Part shown: piece by piece, positions 23,211-32,100 of the stretch
Layout: each line of letters starts with the position of its first letter
Position numbering within the stretch: the stretch's first letter is position 1
Assembly: GCA_013214965.1 (NCBI GenBank)
Contig: JABSRU010000018.1
Coordinates: 50,069 to 84,911, forward strand
Reading direction: 5' to 3'
From: Gammaproteobacteria bacterium
Lineage (GTDB): Bacteria; Pseudomonadota; Gammaproteobacteria; Enterobacterales; Psychrobiaceae
DNA: 34,843 nt
Made by a program: the position numbers and the translations under genes
Notes under the pieces: generated by a model
Databases searched by the model: none
What the model was told of the DNA's origin: nothing
What the model saw: the letters and a program-made list of their open reading frames with translations, nothing else

Positions 23211-24779
23211 TTGAAAAACTTCTGACTTTACGTGCTCAGCGAAGCCTGTACCTGCTTCTAAATAAAAGTTATAAGTTGAACTAACGCCCATTTTATTCAA
23301 TTCTTTTTGTTGGTCTGGGTAATTAGCAATGGCTGATACTTTACCCTGAAAATTAGCTGCCTGCAGTTGTTCCAAGGCTAAAATGTTTTGAATATGTTTT
23401 GGCATCGCTAGCATCACCATTTCTACTTTCGAATGATTAATCCGCTGCCAAAAATCAGGATCCGTTGCATCAGCCAGTAAAGCAAAGCGACCGAGTTGTT
23501 TGTGTTTTTGTACACTCTCGGGGCTAATATCTATGCCAGCGACTAAATCAGGGTAGCTTTGAGCTATGGCTTCATAAGCACCGGTTCCGATACGACCCAT
23601 CCCAAAAATTAGAATTTTTCGATCGCCTACGTTAACGGGTAACTCTTCTGGTAAGCGCTTTAATGTTTCGAACTTAAGTAAAAATTTTTCAAATTTAACA
23701 TAAATTTCATTGGCGTGACTATTCAGTGGTGAGGCAATAATAAATGTTATTGAAACGGCTATCGCCATTACGGCTAGCCATTGCCCTGAAATCCAACCGC
23801 TCGATGCCGCAAGGGCACACACAATTAAGCCGAACTCACTGTAATTAGCCAATGAGCAAGATCCGAGTAAAGAGGTTCGGGCGCGTAATTTAAAGAGGTT
23901 AGTTAGGGCGTAATATAATAAGACTTTAATCGGTAAAATAGCCACAAACAGCAGTGCAATAAATAAAGCCTCAAAGGTCAATTCAGCATTAAGACCTATG
24001 GTGAGGAAGAAGCCGACTAACATTAAATCTTTGAATGTTAAAAGTGATTTTGCTAGTTCTTTCGCTTTGTTATGAGGAGCAAATAACATCCCAACGATTA
24101 AAGCACCTAAGTCTCCTTTTAGACCCGAAAATTCAAATGCTTGATAGCCAACGAGTAACGCAAAGAAAAAACCAAATAATGGCAATAACTCACCATGTTT
24201 TGAGCGACTAAATAACCAATAGAAAAAAGGTCGCATCAACGGTAATAAAACCAGCAAGCCAAACGCCCAAATATTAGGGACTTTTCCGGTACTAATCGCT
24301 AAAAATATAACTGCAAAAATGTCCTGCATAATCAAAATCCCAATCGAGACCTTACCGTGCAAACTGTTCATTTCTCCGCGTTGTTCCAATACTTTTACCG
24401 CAAAAACAGTGCTGGAAAAACTAAAAGCAAAACCAAGTAATAATGAGTTTTCAAGAGATAACTCACTAAATAATGGTAGTTTAAGTGTGGCCATAAAGAG
24501 GATGAAAGCAGAAATTAAAGCGCTAGATATAATAATATGAAGACTGGCTGGTGCCCATACATGCACTTTAGTTAAGTTACCTACCCTTAGTTTTAATCCA
24601 ATGGTAAATAATAATAAAGTGACTCCTAAAGAGGCGATGTTTTCTAATAAATCAGTGGTGCCATAACCAGCTAGATTCAATAAAAATCCCGCCGCTAAAA
24701 AACCAATGAGTGGCGGTAATTTACATTGTTGTAATATGAAGCCACAAACAAAAGCGGTCGAGAAGAAAATCAGTTCCAT
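23193..24779 (-). CDS. CPA2-family cation:proton antiporter with RCK/TrkA-N domain (KefB/YbaL-like)
   Basis: An inner-membrane antiporter of 528 residues. About 12 hydrophobic segments fill residues 1-370, with family patterns such as LPPLIGFLAAGFLL, GVTLLLFTIGLKL, FSFSSTVFAVKVL and GLKGDLGALIVGMLFAP. A Rossmann-type regulatory domain follows (IFGMGRIGTGAYEAI, G393 being the first Gly) with D-A-T-D and ATP/NAD-pocket residues. It probably exchanges K+ (or Na+) for protons. No ancillary KefF/KefG gene is nearby. The upstream lipoprotein gene is on the same strand 73 bp away. Confidence 0.87.
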   Translation of the reverse strand: MELIFFSTAFVCGFILQQCKLPPLIGFLAAGFLLNLAGYGTTDLLENIASLGVTLLLFTIGLKLRVGNLTKVHVWAPASLHIIISSALISAFILFMATLKLPLFSELSLENSLLLGFAFSFSSTVFAVKVLEQRGEMNSLHGKVSIGILIMQDIFAVIFLAISTGKVPNIWAFGLLVLLPLMRPFFYWLFSRSKHGELLPLFGFFFALLVGYQAFEFSGLKGDLGALIVGMLFAPHNKAKELAKSLLTFKDLMLVGFFLTIGLNAELTFEALFIALLFVAILPIKVLLYYALTNLFKLRARTSLLGSCSLANYSEFGLIVCALAASSGWISGQWLAVMAIAVSITFIIASPLNSHANEIYVKFEKFLLKFETLKRLPEELPVNVGDRKILIFGMGRIGTGAYEAIAQSYPDLVAGIDISPESVQKHKQLGRFALLADATDPDFWQRINHSKVEMVMLAMPKHIQNILALEQLQAANFQGKVSAIANYPDQQKELNKMGVSSTYNFYLEAGTGFAEHVKSEVFQKKGND

Positions 24780-24852
24780 TATCTTTATTCATTAAGTTGT
24801 TTAATCATATACTAATGAACAAAGAGTCTGTTTTATAGCTAAATTTACTCGT

Positions 24853-26919
24853 TTATTGATTCGAATGTCTAAATAAGTTGATGTAACCACGTTTATAGTA
24901 ACGACCGTCGGTATATTGGGTGTAACTTTTGACGATGTAATAATCATTCGTTTTACCAATAACTTCTAGTTCTCTGTGGCTCCACTCTAGCTTTTGGCAA
25001 TTATTATCACCATCACAAAAATCGGCTAAATAACTAAGGAAGAAGATACCTTGTTTTAAGTGCCATACATATTGATATTGGTCTGGGTGATACCATTGCT
25101 TGTTTATCTGCTTTACCTGGTATCCTGTACCGTTAGCATTAAGTGCTAAACCAAAGTTGCCATTAATGTCAGGATTAAATAGTGGTAGTTGGGCCCAATA
25201 TAAACTCCCGCTACTAAAATCTAGGGTGAAATCTTGTTGTTTGACAATTAAAGTGTCACTCGCGATGGCTATTTTCCCATCGTTAATTACATAAAATGAC
25301 GCTAAATCCAAATCGTTATGCTGACCATATTTTTGGTAAACAACTCTCACACTATCGCTGTAGGTTAACTCTAATGAGCCATTGACTACATCCCATGTGC
25401 CATGAGTTGGACTTGTTTTACTGTCGATCGTTTCAGTAAATTCGCCATTGTTGGTTAAATCAAAAGTAGCTGATACATAATCATAGCTTTCGACTGCTTT
25501 ACTTGGGTCTGTACTGAGTTTTGCGCCTTCAAAATAATAACGTCCCGCCGTTATTTCCAAATCATTAGGGCTCTGAAGCGTTAAAGTATTAAAGTCTGAA
25601 CTATGATTTTGTGCAGAAAAACATTCATTATCACTATTGAATCGACCTTGAGCTTTGGTTAAATAAACTTGGTAAGAAGCGGTTGAATAAATCTGAGTTA
25701 ACGAAAGTTTTTCAGTATTAAAGGTTGCACCAGCACTTGCTAGACCGCCGCAGTAACTTTCTGTGTAGCTGGTGATAATAGGGTTGGTAAATGTTAACTC
25801 TAGGGCGTTATCCCCTTGATCCCAAGTTAAGGTTTGGCCGACATTATTACTGGTAAAATAGCTCCCTGAATTGTCCTCATCAATATGCATGATATGTGAT
25901 AGTAAGGGATAATTAATCAAATTTGGTATTTTTAAAATGCTACTTTTGTTTAATAACTCAGTGGGCATAATGGTTTGTTTTGTATTGCTAAATAAACTGT
26001 TGTAAGCCTCATAGTATTTTTGGGTATGCTCTATACGCCATTTTGATAGTAATTTATCGGCAATAAAAGGGTTGTTATATAGAGAATTAATACTAGTGTA
26101 AGTGTTAGGTAGCTCTAACTCGGTATGTTTTTGAATTAATTTCGCTGTTATTGCTAGCTTAACCACGTTATTGGTGTTTATTTTTAAACGATTTTTAGCA
26201 AGTTCTTGCGCCGATGTTATAGCTTTGTCATTATTTACCCAGTTGAGTAATTCATATTCGGCGGTTGAGATATTTGACAGATTAGCGTTGTTGAAATGAT
26301 ATTGTTGATCTTTATTTTTTAGAATATATTCGACGCTGCCCAGCTGGCGCTTTAAGGAATAATTACTACTAACATTTTCAGCGAATATGGTGACAAGGTC
26401 TGTACTGTTATCGATGATAATAAGTACCGAAAACTGACCATCCTTATCAGACAAGCTACTGTATTCCGTTTCTCCAACCTTAATGATGATTTTTTGCTGA
26501 TCTTTAGCTAAGTCAATAACTCTACCAGTAATCGTGATGTTGTTGTTTACGGTAATCGTGATGGTAGCTAAAGCGGTGACACCGTGAGAATCGATAATAC
26601 GATAAGAAAAAGATTCGCTCCCAGCAAACTGCATATTGGGTGTGTATTCTACCTTATTACCTTTTATTACAGCGGTTCCGTTTGCGATCACACCTAAGGA
26701 ATCTATCGTTAGTGTATTATCATCAATATCATTTTTTAATACATCGATAGTGACCATTGTACTGCGATTAGTGGTTGCGGAATCAGGATTGGCGATAGGT
26801 GCTACATTAGTTGGTTCTGGTTTGACAGCTGTATCTTTTGGGCTTCCGCCACCACAGGCTGTGATGAGAGAAATAATGAAAAAAGATAATAAGAGCTGTA
26901 ATTTTTTTTGTAAAATCAT
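24853..26919 (-). CDS. Lipoprotein with cadherin-like/Ig-like N-terminal domain, otherwise unrecognised
   Basis: A 688-residue lipoprotein: lipobox LITAC (Cys22) followed by GGGSPKD and a Pro-rich linker. Residues about 40-128 form a cadherin-like domain of the kind found in large adhesins (ANPDSATT, DVLKNDID, GSESFSYRIIDSHGV). The rest has no family I recognise. It includes a second beta-rich segment (ITGRVIDLAKDQQK) and a C-terminal beta-rich half with many Trp/Tyr and several Cys. GGAG lies 8-9 nt before ATG. It probably acts on the cell surface or in the periplasm. Confidence 0.82.
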   Translation of the reverse strand: MILQKKLQLLLSFFIISLITACGGGSPKDTAVKPEPTNVAPIANPDSATTNRSTMVTIDVLKNDIDDNTLTIDSLGVIANGTAVIKGNKVEYTPNMQFAGSESFSYRIIDSHGVTALATITITVNNNITITGRVIDLAKDQQKIIIKVGETEYSSLSDKDGQFSVLIIIDNSTDLVTIFAENVSSNYSLKRQLGSVEYILKNKDQQYHFNNANLSNISTAEYELLNWVNNDKAITSAQELAKNRLKINTNNVVKLAITAKLIQKHTELELPNTYTSINSLYNNPFIADKLLSKWRIEHTQKYYEAYNSLFSNTKQTIMPTELLNKSSILKIPNLINYPLLSHIMHIDEDNSGSYFTSNNVGQTLTWDQGDNALELTFTNPIITSYTESYCGGLASAGATFNTEKLSLTQIYSTASYQVYLTKAQGRFNSDNECFSAQNHSSDFNTLTLQSPNDLEITAGRYYFEGAKLSTDPSKAVESYDYVSATFDLTNNGEFTETIDSKTSPTHGTWDVVNGSLELTYSDSVRVVYQKYGQHNDLDLASFYVINDGKIAIASDTLIVKQQDFTLDFSSGSLYWAQLPLFNPDINGNFGLALNANGTGYQVKQINKQWYHPDQYQYVWHLKQGIFFLSYLADFCDGDNNCQKLEWSHRELEVIGKTNDYYIVKSYTQYTDGRYYKRGYINLFRHSNQ

Positions 26920-27030
26920 ATGAGCACTCCGTTGATTGATTTAGAGTATAAATTCTACAGAACTATTGTATGTAATTAATGCTACTTTGTTATCAAAATA
27001 AATAATTGAGCTTAAATGTTGAGTTCACTT

Positions 27031-27073
27031 TAATAATTGGTTCATTATAATGAACCGATTATTAAATTTTTTT
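27031..27073 (+). terminator. 34-bp palindrome followed by T7, terminator-like on the plus strand
   Basis: The palindrome (27031-27064) has GGTTCATTATAATGAACC at its core and TAATAAT/ATTATTA arms, with a single T-G wobble. It is followed by AATTTTTTT only in the plus direction. Both flanking genes are on the minus strand, so it does not end either one. Confidence 0.5.
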
Positions 27074-27120
27074 GTCGTAAATCAATGAATTTACAAAAAT
27101 AACCTATGGTCATTAAGGTA

Positions 27121-27156
27121 TATAAAGAACCTGGGAATTATATTTTGTTCTTTATA
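27121..27156. repeat. 10-bp inverted repeat after adenosine deaminase
   Basis: TATAAAGAAC (27121-27130) and GTTCTTTATA (27147-27156) are perfectly complementary with a 16-bp spacer. It lies 20 bp past the add stop. No T-run follows on the minus strand. It could be a weak terminator or an operator. Confidence 0.45.
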
Positions 27157-27176
27157 TTCCATTGTTTTGTATGCAA

Positions 27177-28178
27177 TCATCTGTTTTTACACTTTTGAAT
27201 TAGCTGTTGTTTTTGTTGAGGCGATAAGTAAGCCATCGTCAATCCATTTTGTTGTAACGTGAGTAACTGACTGTTAGTCAAGCCTATTCTTTGAGCCGCC
27301 TCATTGTACTCGTAATGAATCTCAATATTACTTACCCCAGGATCGTCAGTATTTAGTGATACTAAAATATCATGGTCTAAAAATTGTTTAATGGGATGAG
27401 ATTGATAATTGGCAACGGTACTGGTTTGAATGTTGCTAGTTGGGCAAGACTCGATACCGATTTGATGCAGCGCTAAATAATCCATTAATTTGGGATCTTC
27501 TATCGCTTTTACACCATGACCAATTCGGGTGGCGCCAAGTTCCTCTATTGCATACCAGATAGCTTCGCTACCAGCTGCTTCACCGGCATGGACGGTAATA
27601 TTTAAACCACTATCACGGGCTTGTTTAAATTGATCGAGAAACAAGTGGCTTGGAAAACCTAACTCATCACCGGCTAGGTCAATCGCCACCAGCTGATTTT
27701 TTTGACTGAGCAATGCATTTAACTCAACCTGACAGGCGTTAACCCCAAAAGTCCGAGACAAAATACCAATTAAATTAATTTCAACATCGAATTTTTCCTG
27801 ACCTTGATTTATCCCTTCTATCACAGCTTCAACCACGCCTTGGGGATTAAGTTGATGCGCCATGGCCATATAACCGGGACTAAAACGTAACTCGGCATAA
27901 TCAATTCCGGCATTAAATGCATCTTCAACATTCTCAAAGGCAATACGGCGTGCCGCATCGAGATTACCCAACACTCCAACGCCCCAGTCTAGCTTATTTA
28001 AAAAAGCGACTAGATTGGGCTCTTTGTCGACAACTTGAACATAAGGTTTTAGATCGACAGCATTATTAGCAGGTAATGGAATATTAAATTGCTGGCCTAA
28101 CTCAAGAATGGTTTGAGTGCGGATATTGCCATCAAGATGACGATGAATATCAGTAAGGGGAATATTTTTATTAATCAT
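27177..28178 (-). CDS. add: Adenosine deaminase
   Basis: Converts adenosine to inosine (and deoxyadenosine to deoxyinosine) in purine salvage. Zinc ligands and catalytic residues are visible: H12 and H14 (DIHRHLDGN), H-A-G-E-A in the middle, [13 protein letters not shown] and the SLNTDDPG aspartates. The start at ATG 28178 has GGGA about 9 nt upstream and gives 333 residues, the same as E. coli Add. A longer frame starting TTG at 28190 is less likely. The GNAT gene ends 21 bp upstream on the same strand. Confidence 0.95.
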   Translation of the reverse strand: MINKNIPLTDIHRHLDGNIRTQTILELGQQFNIPLPANNAVDLKPYVQVVDKEPNLVAFLNKLDWGVGVLGNLDAARRIAFENVEDAFNAGIDYAELRFSPGYMAMAHQLNPQGVVEAVIEGINQGQEKFDVEINLIGILSRTFGVNACQVELNALLSQKNQLVAIDLAGDELGFPSHLFLDQFKQARDSGLNITVHAGEAAGSEAIWYAIEELGATRIGHGVKAIEDPKLMDYLALHQIGIESCPTSNIQTSTVANYQSHPIKQFLDHDILVSLNTDDPGVSNIEIHYEYNEAAQRIGLTNSQLLTLQQNGLTMAYLSPQQKQQLIQKCKNR

Positions 28179-28199
28179 TATTTGTCCCAAGGTGAATTG

Positions 28200-28625
28200 T
28201 TATTTTTTAATCATAGCAATAATATCACGACCCTGTTGTTGGTAGGCATTAAACCTTTGCGCTAGTTCACAAGGTAAATCGTTGATGGTGAGCTCAATAA
28301 AGCCTAATTGGCGATAAAAACCTCGTAACGGTGATAAGGAAAAAGTGTAGACTTGATTGTGTGGAGTCACCAAATTTTTGATTAATTTTGATGCAATGCC
28401 TTGTCCGCGATAGGTGTTCTCGACATGCACTCCCGTCAATAACCAATATTGCTGAACAATTTGGCTTAGTCGTGCCGCCGCAATGAAACTTGAGTTATCT
28501 CGCGCAATCCACACTATATCATCACCACTGGCTTTACCGCGTGCCTTATGGGCGCGATAAAACTTATTGGCGAGCGGATATTTGATTGGCGCTAGTAATT
28601 GATACTCGATCACCTTTAGCCTCAC
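28200..28625 (-). CDS. GNAT-family N-acetyltransferase
   Basis: A 141-residue acetyltransferase of the GNAT fold. The acetyl-CoA binding motif reads R-G-Q-G-I-A-S-K-L in GVHVENTYRGQGIASKLI, preceded by the strand IAAARLSQIV and followed by LSPLRGFYRQLGFIEL, the usual C-terminal part. The substrate is unknown. The first start is a GTG that directly follows the stop of the upstream membrane-protein gene. A second GTG is four codons later. Coupled translation is likely. Confidence 0.82.
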   Translation of the reverse strand: MRLKVIEYQLLAPIKYPLANKFYRAHKARGKASGDDIVWIARDNSSFIAAARLSQIVQQYWLLTGVHVENTYRGQGIASKLIKNLVTPHNQVYTFSLSPLRGFYRQLGFIELTINDLPCELAQRFNAYQQQGRDIIAMIKK

Positions 28626-29045
28626 TTATTCGATGTTGGCATCAATGTTTTTTAGCGAACGTAAAAATAAGCCTAAACCACCGACAGCAAGAACTAAAAT
28701 TGTGATTAAATCAAAAGCTGACATCGGACGTATATGAAAGCTAATTGAGCTAATTACGCCAAATAACATCGCGCTAATTGAACCTATTGTTAACACCCAG
28801 CCAATAATATTTTTTGAGTTATAAAAAATTATTCCAATCCCGAAAATAAAGGGAATTAGCACCATGCCAGTGGTGATACCGACACGAGATCCTAACATCG
28901 AAAAACCATAAAGGTGCGAACCCATGCCAAAACCTGAACGAACGGTAATGGCGTTTAGGAGTAAATAAAAACCACTACAGAGCATGATTAAACCAATAAA
29001 AAATTGACCAATACCACCTGATGTTCCACCTGCACCTTTGCTCAT
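28626..29045 (-). CDS. Small Gly-rich membrane protein, four helices, unknown function
   Basis: A 139-residue protein with a Gly-rich N-terminus (SKGAGGTSGGIGQF) and four hydrophobic helices at about 14-32, 58-75, 81-101 and 112-128. I recognise no characterised family. It lies 83 bp downstream of the DUF3686 ATPase gene on the same strand and may belong to that envelope-related unit. It directly precedes the GNAT gene. Confidence 0.75.
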   Translation of the reverse strand: MSKGAGGTSGGIGQFFIGLIMLCSGFYLLLNAITVRSGFGMGSHLYGFSMLGSRVGITTGMVLIPFIFGIGIIFYNSKNIIGWVLTIGSISAMLFGVISSISFHIRPMSAFDLITILVLAVGGLGLFLRSLKNIDANIE

Positions 29046-29084
29046 TGTTATATTCTCTTTATTTTCATCGGATTATTTTAAGTC

Positions 29085-29102
29085 GGCTACAGTAACGTAG
29101 CC
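29085..29102 (-). repeat. Short stem-loop between the DUF3686 gene and the small membrane-protein gene
   Basis: GGCTAC/GTAGCC is a perfect 6-bp stem with a 6-nt loop, 27 bp past the DUF3686 stop. No T-run follows on the minus strand. It could reduce read-through or protect the upstream mRNA. Confidence 0.4.
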
Positions 29103-29128
29103 ATTAATTTCATGATTATACGGCTATT

Positions 29129-32100
29129 TTAATTACTGTCAGCTAAAGCATCACCAATATCCTTCAACCCCTGTTGCAGCAGCGAAATTTGATTGGCAAT
29201 ATTGAGCATTGGATCGTCGTCGCTACCGAGGTTTTGATGACGAACAAAGTCCCGTTTAATTTGTTGCCAACGCTCGCTTTGTTGCTGATCTAAGGTGCCA
29301 CGGATGTCAGCTAGTTTGAGTAAATTTTCCTCCGCACCCTTGGTCAGGGTTTGTGCTTCACCACGGTAATGGTCAGAGATGAGCTGTTCGATTTCAATAT
29401 CGGTCATCACTGGCACCACTTTTTCGGCCATTTTGTTCATGTTGCGATAACTACCTTGGAGCTTAAATGGCGGCTCAGTACGATATTTATCATCTTGAGC
29501 TGCCGAGGCGATATATTGGTCGTTTGCCAGTAATACGGTTTTTTGAATGTGCCGAACACGTTTCAATACCGCGACAATCTCGTTGGCTTCTGCTTGTGAA
29601 TAACCATGCTCAAAATCAGTTAATGCCACTTGCTGACCGTCGGCCAATGCGACAAACTGGTAAACATCGTTCATTGGGCGGGTTGCTAGTGGCGCTAAAT
29701 AGCGATTACTGGTTAAGCTGTTTTCTATAAAACTTAAGGAAAACTCATATTCGCGTCCGCTTAAGGTATCACCGAGATTATAGATGTCGGCGCGATTCGC
29801 TAACATGTCAGGAATTTTAAAGGCATCACCAGATTCCGTATAGGGATTACCAGCCATCGCGACCGCGAATTTTTTTCCTCTGAGATCATAGGTTTTGCTC
29901 TGACCATTCCACACGCCATCTATTCGACGAGATCCATCACATAGCGAGATGAATTTTTGCAAAAACTCGGGATTAGTATGCTGAATGTCATCAAGATATA
30001 GCATCACGTTGTTACCCATTTCGAACGCGAGGTTAATTTTTTCTATTTCCCGGCGCGCGGTCGAGTTGTTGGCTTGCTCTGGATCTAACGACAATTGCTC
30101 ATGACCAATTGACGGGCAATTTATTTTAACAAAAACCAAGCCTAATTTACTGGCGATATATTCGATTAAGGTGGTTTTACCGTAACCTGGTGGTGATATT
30201 AGTAATAACATTCCCATTAAATCACTGCGTTTATTGGCCCCTGCTGCACCAATTTGTTTGGCGAGGTTGGCGCCAATAATCGGGAAATAGACATCATTAA
30301 TTAGCTTGTTTCGGACAAATGACGCCAATGCTTTTGGTTTGAATTCTTCGAGATTAAGCCGCTGACGTTGTGTGACTAATACCTGTTGTTTTTGCTGGTG
30401 GTAATGCTCAAATGAAGGTACTTGGGTCGCAATATATTGGCGTAATCGCGTGACAAACTCTTGGTAATGAATCGTTAGCTGGCGATCTTTAATCCGACTG
30501 TGCTGACTAAGTAAGTTGGTCACAGTGGCATCGGTTGCGACGTCGGACGGATAAAATTCAGCATCAAAAGTTAATGAGGTTGCGGCTTCAAGTAGCCCAT
30601 CATTGTTGGTACTAAAGGCTTGAAGCCAAGCGTAATTAAGCTGGTATTGTTGCTCGGTCGAATCGCAGGCGGCTAGGGCGGCACTGAGTTGTTGGTTGAT
30701 CCCTGCTTTGCTGCTGATCTGCTGCTTAAACGACGCGATTAATTGCGATGATGCGGTTTTAATCACATAGCTGGCGCTGCCATCGGCTAATTCGTTGATC
30801 AAATACTCGGCCGCTAGGGTGATATCGGCCGTTAACCAAGGTTGTTGTTCGACTAACTTTGATAATTTAGCGCTTAATTCACGGGTTATTTGTGGCCGTA
30901 ATTCGCTAGAGCCAAAGGTTTGTTCCATCAAGTGGAGGTTATGGCATCGACAACTCAGATTGTCCCGTTGTTTTGGGGTTAATTCGCTGTGGCTAAAGAC
31001 CACGGCTAATCGGCGCTCACTTTGATCGTAAGCGAGCAGGCCAACATGCTGCCGTAGTCTGAGTAGCTGGCTTAATATTAGGGTGGCATCGCTGTCGTGA
31101 ACCCCTTTATCATAGCCTTCCTGGTAGCGCGGTTGGGCAAACTTTTGCACCAGGTTGATTAATGAACCCTGGTCATTAGCTTGTTCGAGTTCCGCAATGG
31201 CGGTGGTGCCAGCTTGCTCAGCGCTAAATAATAGCTGCGCCGCTAAGTATTCGGCGCGACAAATATCAGCCGATTCAGAGATTAAATTTTGTTGCCACAG
31301 GTGTTCGGTGCCCGCAAACAGTTCGGGATCGAGGGTTTCAAAATACTCACTGCCACTGATGTGTAGTAGCATTTGCTGATCGCGAGGCAGCAGGGTTAGT
31401 TCGAGCGATTTTTTGTTAACACTAAATTGATGTTCGCCAATTTTGACCAAGCTACCATCACTGCTATAAATATCGAGTTTATCGCGCAGTGCTCTGATCC
31501 CTTGTTGTTTTACATTTTTAAGTTGGGCATCAATATCGTCGGCGCGAACGCTGTCGTCTAACTCGCGCAGTTGCTCGATTAACTGCTTGAGTTTAAGCAC
31601 CATCGGATCGGCCGCAAAATAGCTGTTGAGCTTGTCTTGATCGCTAAATCCTTGCACGCGCCTGGTCACGCCAGCAATTATCCGCTCGGCTGCGCTCATT
31701 AAATTAAGGCAGCGGCGCTGACGGTTATCTAATAATTGTTGTTTGTGTTGTTCGAAATTGTCATAAATTTCGTCACGCTTTTCGAGAATTTCTTGATGAA
31801 AATTATCAAACTCACTAAATTGACTCTCGAGTTCTTCCAGTTGAATTAACAACGACGATAATTGCAGATCACATTCCTGCGGGGTGTCACTGGCGTTGAG
31901 CGCACTGGTGACGCTTTGACTTAATAGCTTAAAGCGAGCGCCAAATTCTGCTCTCGCTTCATCGGCACCGACACTTTTTGCGGCGAGATCGGCAATCGCT
32001 TTAATGCGATTTACCTGACTAAATACCGCTGAAATATCTTCGAGAATTTTGGTCCGTTGGCGCGAATCACTAATATCGAGCGCTAGCATGGTGTGATTTA

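Larger units (their letters stand above)
26920..27176. other. Intergenic region before the lipoprotein gene, with two inverted repeats and no gene
   Basis: This 257-bp, strongly AT-rich gap between two minus-strand genes holds no convincing open frame. It contains a 34-bp near-perfect palindrome with a T-run and a separate 10-bp inverted repeat, both listed separately. It should also contain the lipoprotein promoter. Confidence 0.6.

Noticed and set aside
29467-29730. Plus-strand open frames inside the DUF3686 gene (also 30795-31025 and 31155-31379)
   Set aside because: They are antisense to a long, well-supported coding region, have no ribosome binding site or recognisable protein, and are expected by chance.
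30148-30164. CGATATATTCG-like sequence resembling the 15727/17183 palindrome
   Set aside because: It is imperfect, lies in the middle of the DUF3686 coding region and has no promoter nearby.
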